NCBI GenBank assembly: GCA_949128015.1
Contig: CASBRC010000115.1
Location: 1 to 8,440 of the forward strand
DNA length: 8,440 nt
Source of the DNA: Synechococcales cyanobacterium PMM_0003
GTDB lineage: Bacteria > Cyanobacteriota > Cyanobacteriia > Pseudanabaenales > Pseudanabaenaceae
Reading direction: 5' to 3'
Part shown: positions 4,770 to 8,440 of the stretch, in pieces
Numbering within the stretch: the stretch's first letter is position 1
Layout: each line of letters opens with the position of its first letter
Translations under genes and position numbers: made by a program
Notes under the pieces: generated by a model
Database searches by the model: none
Told to the model about the DNA's origin: nothing
The model's input: only the letters and a program-made list of their open reading frames with translations

Positions 4770-7205
4770 TTATGCTTTAGCTAACTCCATCATGGTCTTC
4801 AAGACAGAATCAGGGTTAAGACTGATTGAATCAATACCTTGCTCGACTAGGAACTTGGCAAATTCAGGATAATCACTCGGCGCTTGACCACAGATACCAA
4901 TCTTGCGATGATTGGCTTTAGCCCGTTTAATTATCGTGCGAATCATGGACTTGACTGCTTCGTTGCGCTCATCGAAAATGTGAGCTACTAGCGAAGAGTC
5001 ACGATCTAATCCGAGAGTCAATTGCGTGAGATCATTGGAACCAATCGAGAAGCCATCAAATACTTCAGAGAACTCGTCAGCCAGAATAACATTACTAGGA
5101 ATTTCGCACATCACATAGACTTCGAGACCATTCTCGCCACGCTTTAAGCCATGTTTTTCCATTTCTGCTAGCACTTTGCGACCTTCTTCAGGGGTCCGAC
5201 AGAACGGAATCATCGGAATCACATTGGTTAAACCCATGTCATCACGGACGCGCTTCAAGGCTTGACATTCCAGACCATAGGCTTCGCGATATTTAGGATC
5301 GTAGTAGCGCGAAGCTCCACGCCAGCCAATCATCGGGTTTTCTTCGGTAGGTTCAAAGGCTCGACCACCAAGAAGGTTGACATATTCATTACTCTTGAAG
5401 TCCGACATCCTAACTACCACTGGTTTAGGATAAAAGGCGGCGGCGATCGTGCCGATACCATGAGCCAACTTGTCTACAAAGAAATCCGTTTTGTTTTCAT
5501 AGCGAGCCGTCAGTTTCGCAATTTCTCGCTTAGCTACTTTGTCTTCAAGAGTATCGAAGTTCATCAGAGCAAGGGGATGCGCCTTAATATGGTTAGCAAT
5601 GATGAATTCCATACGGGCTAAGCCTACGCCATCGCAGGGAATAGCAGATAAGCCAAAGGCTTCTTCGGGGTTGCCCACATTCATTAAGATCTTGGTAGAA
5701 AGTTGTGGCAAATTATCGAGAGAAGTTTCGATTACTTCAAAGGGAATAAGCCCGTCATAGACTTTCCCTTCTTCACCTTCCGCACAGGAAATCGTAACTT
5801 CTTGCCCTGTTTTGAGAACGCCTGTGGCATTGCCGCAACCAACGATCGCAGGAATACCCATTTCCCGCGCAATTATTGCGGCGTGGCAGGTGCGTCCGCC
5901 CTGATTGGTAACGATCGCACTAGCTTTCTTCATGATCGGTTCCCAATCTGGGTCAGTCTTGTTGGTGACTAACACTTGCCCCGATTGGAAATCTTCGATG
6001 TGACGGGCTTCTAGAATCACATTTACTTCACCTTGACCGATCATCTCGCCGACAGCACGACCTGTAATCAGCACATCACTAGAGCCATTCAATTTGTAAT
6101 TCTTGAGCACGTTGCCAGATTTTTGCGACTGCACGGTTTCAGGGCGGGCTTGCACGATGAATAGTTCACCAGTTTGACCATCCTTTGCCCATTCAATATC
6201 CATTGGTGAGATTTTGCCGCGCACTTCTGAATAGTGATCTTCGATAATGCAAGCCCATTCTGCAAGTTTGAGGATTTCATCATCGGTGATGGCAAACTTG
6301 ACCCGTTCGGAATCTGGGACAGAAATATTTTTGGTTAGCTTACCGCCGCCAATGTCGTAAACCATCTTGATTTCTTTTGTGCCGAGGCGCTTTTCGAGGA
6401 TCGGACGGAAGCCTTGTTTGAGAGTGGGTTTGAAAACGAGATACTCATCGGGGTTGACCGCACCCTGTACGACATTTTCACCTAAGCCATAGGCGGCGGT
6501 GATTAGCGCTGCATTTTTAAAGCCTGTTTCAGTATCAATGGAGAACATCACACCAGAAGCGGCGAGATCGGAACGCACCATTTTTTGCACGCCGACCGAG
6601 AGGGCAACATCGAAGTGATCGAAGCCGTTGATCGTGCGATAGGAAATAGCGCGATCGGTGAATAGTGACGCAAAGCAGCGATGGCAAGCTTTGACGACTT
6701 CGTTCGCACCGTAGACATTAAGATAGGTTTCCTGCTGTCCTGCAAAACTAGCATCGGGCAAGTCTTCAGCAGTGGCACTAGATCGCACAGCGACATCAGA
6801 AACTTTGCCACATGACTCACAGTCGCAAAGTTTCTGATAGGACATTGCGATCGCAATTTGCAGATCCTCAGGAAATGGGGTGCTAAGAACTAGCGCCCGT
6901 GCCATGCGACCGCGATCGCGCAGGTTGGTCATGTCCTCGATATCAAGATCGGCAAACAGTTCTCGTAGTTTTACTTCCAGTCCAGCTTTCTCAATGAAGT
7001 GACGGAAGGCATAGGCAGTAGTCGCAAATCCATTAGGGACATTTACTCCTTTAGGCTGAAGCTGGCGGATCATCTCACCTAGAGATGCATTTTTCCCGCC
7101 CACAAGCGGAATGTCAGCGATTCCCACTTCCTCAAACCAAAGTGTTAATGCTTGCTCTTTAGGAACAGTTCTAGATGTTTCTGAGGCAAAAGCTGAGCTA
7201 TTCAT
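4770..7205 (-). CDS. ppsA: Phosphoenolpyruvate synthase (pyruvate, water dikinase)
   Basis: Converts pyruvate, ATP and water to phosphoenolpyruvate, AMP and phosphate, a gluconeogenic step in the cytoplasm. At 811 residues it has full family length. Order: the N-terminal ATP-binding domain (about 25-355; VGGKNASLGEM 35-45, VRSSATAEDLPDASFAGQQE 140-159, SPMDIEWA 333-340, VQARPETV 351-358); the swivelling phosphohistidine domain with GGRTCHAAI, phospho-carrier His441; and the C-terminal PEP/pyruvate barrel (about 505-811) with EIPSNV, FSIGSNDLTQLTLGLDRDS (719-737) and GICGQAPSD holding acid/base Cys772. All catalytic elements are intact. A small CDCESC stretch (127-132) sits just before the ATP-binding signature. 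AGGGAG lies 10 nt before the ATG. It appears monocistronic, with its own promoter and leader and a shared terminator with nurA. Confidence 0.97.
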   Translation of the reverse strand: MNSSAFASETSRTVPKEQALTLWFEEVGIADIPLVGGKNASLGEMIRQLQPKGVNVPNGFATTAYAFRHFIEKAGLEVKLRELFADLDIEDMTNLRDRGRMARALVLSTPFPEDLQIAIAMSYQKLCDCESCGKVSDVAVRSSATAEDLPDASFAGQQETYLNVYGANEVVKACHRCFASLFTDRAISYRTINGFDHFDVALSVGVQKMVRSDLAASGVMFSIDTETGFKNAALITAAYGLGENVVQGAVNPDEYLVFKPTLKQGFRPILEKRLGTKEIKMVYDIGGGKLTKNISVPDSERVKFAITDDEILKLAEWACIIEDHYSEVRGKISPMDIEWAKDGQTGELFIVQARPETVQSQKSGNVLKNYKLNGSSDVLITGRAVGEMIGQGEVNVILEARHIEDFQSGQVLVTNKTDPDWEPIMKKASAIVTNQGGRTCHAAIIAREMGIPAIVGCGNATGVLKTGQEVTISCAEGEEGKVYDGLIPFEVIETSLDNLPQLSTKILMNVGNPEEAFGLSAIPCDGVGLARMEFIIANHIKAHPLALMNFDTLEDKVAKREIAKLTARYENKTDFFVDKLAHGIGTIAAAFYPKPVVVRMSDFKSNEYVNLLGGRAFEPTEENPMIGWRGASRYYDPKYREAYGLECQALKRVRDDMGLTNVIPMIPFCRTPEEGRKVLAEMEKHGLKRGENGLEVYVMCEIPSNVILADEFSEVFDGFSIGSNDLTQLTLGLDRDSSLVAHIFDERNEAVKSMIRTIIKRAKANHRKIGICGQAPSDYPEFAKFLVEQGIDSISLNPDSVLKTMMELAKA

Positions 7206-7224
7206 GGCGATTTAACTCCCTAAA

Positions 7225-7268
7225 ATCAAGGCTTCTATATTTGGTATAGAAAACTTGAAATCCTTGAT
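7225..7268 (-). promoter_or_regulatory. Nested inverted repeats in the ppsA leader
   Basis: TTCTATA (7233-7239) pairs with TATAGAA (7245-7251) around a 5-nt loop. The flanking ATCAAGG (7225-7231) pairs exactly with CCTTGAT (7262-7268), while CAAG (7227-7230) can pair instead with CTTG (7254-7257). The element lies 20-63 nt before the ppsA ATG, between the putative -10 box and the Shine-Dalgarno sequence. Whether it acts as RNA or as an operator is open. Confidence 0.4.
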
Positions 7269-7276
7269 ACTCCTTA

Positions 7277-7282
7277 ATTATA
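7277..7282 (-). promoter_or_regulatory. Putative -10 box of ppsA
   Basis: A perfect TATAAT on the minus strand, about 72 nt before the ppsA start, would place transcription initiation near 7270. No good -35 hexamer stands at the usual distance, so an activator or another sigma factor may be involved, or the match is by chance. Confidence 0.4.
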
Positions 7283-7355
7283 GTGACTACAGAAGCATTG
7301 TATTTATAAGAATTACATTTATTTACTAAGCTTCGCAAAGAGTAACTAATAAGAC

Positions 7356-7416
7356 AAGAAAACTCAAAAAGCTGTGGCGTACGCTGCGCGTACGCCACAG
7401 CTTTTTGAGTTTTCTT
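7356..7416. repeat. Perfect palindromic hairpin repeat, copy 3
   Basis: 29-bp arms (7356-7384 and 7388-7416) with no mismatch and a 3-nt loop TGC. The inner AAGCTGTGGCGTACGC matches copy 1 at 600-652 except for one base. The outer AAGAAAACTCA arm is unique to this copy. It lies 150 bp upstream of ppsA and about 110 bp before hicB. Between it and hicB (7417-7524) I see one HIP1 octamer at 7459-7466 and no recognisable feature. Confidence 0.85.
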
Positions 7417-7545
7417 TTTGCTAATAAATCTAGAACTGTGATCCACAATTCGAGCTTTGCGATCGCATCTTCAATAAATTCATCATTAAGCACAATCCAA
7501 GCGTTAGAATTAAGGCAACAGTAAATGTTGTCTCGCAAATCAATT

Positions 7546-7764
7546 ATGAAACACATCAAAATTATTGTGGAAAAGCACTCAGAGGGTTATGTTGCTTATC
7601 CTTTGGGTATTCAAGGGGTTGTAGTTGGTGAGGGTGATTCCTATGAAGAGGCGCTCAATGATGTGCGATCGGCGATTTTATTTCATATCGAAACTTTTGG
7701 GCGATCGGTTCTAGAAGCTGAGTCTTCGGTACTTGAGGCTTTTGTTGCCGAGGCAAGCGTGTAA
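7546..7764 (+). CDS. hicB: HicB-family antitoxin (short type, no DNA-binding tail)
   Basis: A 72-residue protein with the HicB partial RNase H-like fold: MKHIKIIVEKHSEGYVAYPLG, then GVVVGEGDSYEEALNDVRSAI, ending in EAFVAEASV. HicB binds and neutralises the HicA mRNA interferase. There is no C-terminal helix-turn-helix or ribbon-helix-helix extension, so autoregulation by this protein alone is doubtful. The start at 7546 is set by where family members begin. An ATG at 7525 would add seven residues and has AAGG 9 nt upstream (7512-7515), so it is a real alternative. The stop codon overlaps by one base the point where hicA should start, the usual coupled layout for this pair with the antitoxin first. 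Confidence 0.85.
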   Translation: MKHIKIIVEKHSEGYVAYPLGIQGVVVGEGDSYEEALNDVRSAILFHIETFGRSVLEAESSVLEAFVAEASV

Positions 7765-8003
7765 TAGCGAAGTTTCCTGTTGATGCGCCTAAATCTAAGG
7801 TTGTTAAAGTGCTTGCGAGTTTTGGATTTTCGATAGTCCGAGAAAAGGAACATATTTCGATGATTAGGCAAAATCTTGACGGAACGACTACTCCTTTAAC
7901 TATGCCAAATCATAAGCTTATTAAGGGTTCTACGCTTAGAAGTATCTGCACTCAGTCTGGAATCTCGCGGGATGATTTTATTGCTGCTTATGAGCGAATA
8001 TAA
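7764..8003 (+). CDS. hicA: HicA-family mRNA interferase toxin with non-canonical start
   Basis: The frame reads ATA-Ala-Lys-Phe-Pro-Val-Asp-Ala-Pro-Lys, then GFSIVREKEHISMIRQNLDG, TPLTMPNHKLIKGSTLR and SGISRDDFIAAYERI, 79 codons in all. It matches full-length HicA, a small dsRNA-binding-like fold that cleaves mRNA. The catalytic His is residue 30 (EHISM). The family usually begins with Met just before (A/S)KFPVDAPK, and in a coupled pair this would be TAATG; here the sequence is TAATA. No ATG, GTG or TTG occurs in this frame between the upstream stop (7734) and GTG 7809, which would lose the first 15 residues. So either an AUA start is used weakly, a shortened 64-residue protein is made, or the toxin is disabled. 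GAGG lies at 7750-7753, 10 nt before the ATA. The usual Gly-Asn or Gly-Ser before the His is Lys-Glu here. Confidence 0.75.
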   Translation: MAKFPVDAPKSKVVKVLASFGFSIVREKEHISMIRQNLDGTTTPLTMPNHKLIKGSTLRSICTQSGISRDDFIAAYERI

Positions 8004-8040
8004 ATTCTGAATCGCGGATTAAATGGATTATTTGATTTCA

Positions 8041-8097
8041 CGGATTTTAAGTTGATGCGATCGCCAAAGTATATCAACCTGCGATCGCAAAAATCCG
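8041..8097. terminator. HIP1-containing stem-loop between convergent hicA and DUF2283 genes
   Basis: CGGATTTT (8041-8048) pairs with AAAATCCG (8090-8097). Inside it, two self-complementary GCGATCGC octamers (8057-8064 and 8081-8088) can pair with each other, or GTTGAT (8051-8056) with ATCAAC (8073-8078). The position between two converging genes suggests a shared terminator, though no classic GC stem plus T-run is present. CGGATT also occurs at 8015-8020. Confidence 0.4.
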
Positions 8098-8104
8098 CAA
8101 TGAA

Positions 8105-8314
8105 TTAAGCAGCAGTTGATGTAATAACGAGGTTTGTCTCACTGGGATTGAATAATTGACGTTTGGAAGCATTTAAAAATTCAATGCTAATGGGTTCATT
8201 CGCTTGACTATAGCTGACAATTACGCCGCCTTCTTCAGATATGGCGTTGTATGGAAAGTCATCTTTTAAGATAAAAATGAGAATATCTGCTTCTGCATCA
8301 TATTTAACTTTCAT
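8105..8314 (-). CDS. DUF2283 family protein
   Basis: A 69-residue protein with the DUF2283 opening (MKVKYDAEADILIFIL), a central GGVIVSYSQANEPISIEFLNASK, and a polar C-terminus. There is no signal peptide or membrane segment. Biochemical function is unknown. DUF2283 genes are often found beside DUF4258 genes in cyanobacteria, and the pair is suspected to act like a toxin-antitoxin module; that is recall and inference, not something the sequence proves. AGGAGA (8321-8326, minus strand) sits 6 nt before the ATG and lies inside the upstream gene, whose stop falls 11 nt into this one, so translation is probably coupled. Confidence 0.85.
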   Translation of the reverse strand: MKVKYDAEADILIFILKDDFPYNAISEEGGVIVSYSQANEPISIEFLNASKRQLFNPSETNLVITSTAA

Positions 8315-8440
8315 GGTTGTTCTCCTGCCAGTAGCGTTTTATTTGGTTAGTCCAGTAAAAAGTAATAATTCTTTTTGAGTTGCCAAATTCGATGAATACA
8401 ACTCTGAGTAGTCCTGTACCAAATTTGGATTGTGCAATTA
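8304..8440 (-). CDS. C-terminal part of a DUF4258-like protein (runs off the window)
   Basis: An open minus-strand frame enters from the right edge and ends with TAA at 8304-8306. The 44 visible residues include GTGLLRVVFIEFGNSKRIIT and FYWTNQIKRYWQ, with the strand-strand-(I)IT-x-Y/W-x-(N/D) pattern at the end of DUF4258 and RelE-like folds. It overlaps the DUF2283 gene by 11 nt in another frame and carries that gene's Shine-Dalgarno sequence, a strong sign it is real. The start and most of the protein lie outside the window, so the family name is tentative. Confidence 0.65.
   Translation of the reverse strand, partial: IAQSKFGTGLLRVVFIEFGNSKRIITFYWTNQIKRYWQENNHES

Noticed and set aside
5262..5621. 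119-codon frame antisense to ppsA
   Set aside because: Shadow of a strongly conserved gene; no domain pattern seen.
7326..7559. Minus-strand open frame of 77 codons between ppsA and hicB
   Set aside because: It overlaps the hicB start and reads through the palindrome. The stretch LNDEFIEDAIAKLELW could be a decayed gene piece, but I recognise no family.

Overview
The window looks like cyanobacterial chromosome. The octamer GCGATCGC (HIP1) and its variants recur in genes and gaps, and the gene content includes an SLH-domain OprB-type porin, a cyanobacterial-style NurA nuclease and a HicB/HicA pair. The many intergenic hairpins built on AAGCTGTGGCG suggest a Pseudanabaena-like genome, but this is recall rather than proof.

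Left part (1-1300): two divergent genes share a 241-bp gap. On the minus strand is a small AIG2/gamma-glutamylcyclotransferase-fold protein of the allophanate-hydrolase-related type. On the plus strand is 5-hydroxyisourate hydrolase (uraH), an enzyme of urate breakdown. The gap holds a near-perfect palindrome (537-559) and a long hairpin repeat (600-652).

Middle (1238-4767): an SLH/OprB porin follows a 28-bp perfect palindrome that shares the 12-mer TGTATACAGTAT with the palindrome between the two purine-linked genes. One regulator may therefore control all three genes. After the porin comes a 315-bp gap filled by a branched array of hairpins closed by a long-range stem (3225-3366) and by another hairpin repeat (3380-3420). 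Then comes nurA, which converges on ppsA across a shared terminator.

Right part (4770-8440): phosphoenolpyruvate synthase (ppsA, minus strand) has a leader with a TATAAT box and nested inverted repeats. A perfect 29-bp-stem hairpin (7356-7416) separates it from two small modules that resemble toxin-antitoxin loci. The first is hicB-hicA, where the full-length hicA frame has no ATG, GTG or TTG at its expected start; the codon there is ATA. The second is a minus-strand pair: the 3' end of a DUF4258-like gene running off the window edge, overlapping a DUF2283 gene by 11 nt. In the 340-bp gap between ppsA and hicB, positions 7417-7524 hold one HIP1 octamer and nothing else I can name.

No tRNA, rRNA, CRISPR array or intact insertion sequence was seen.
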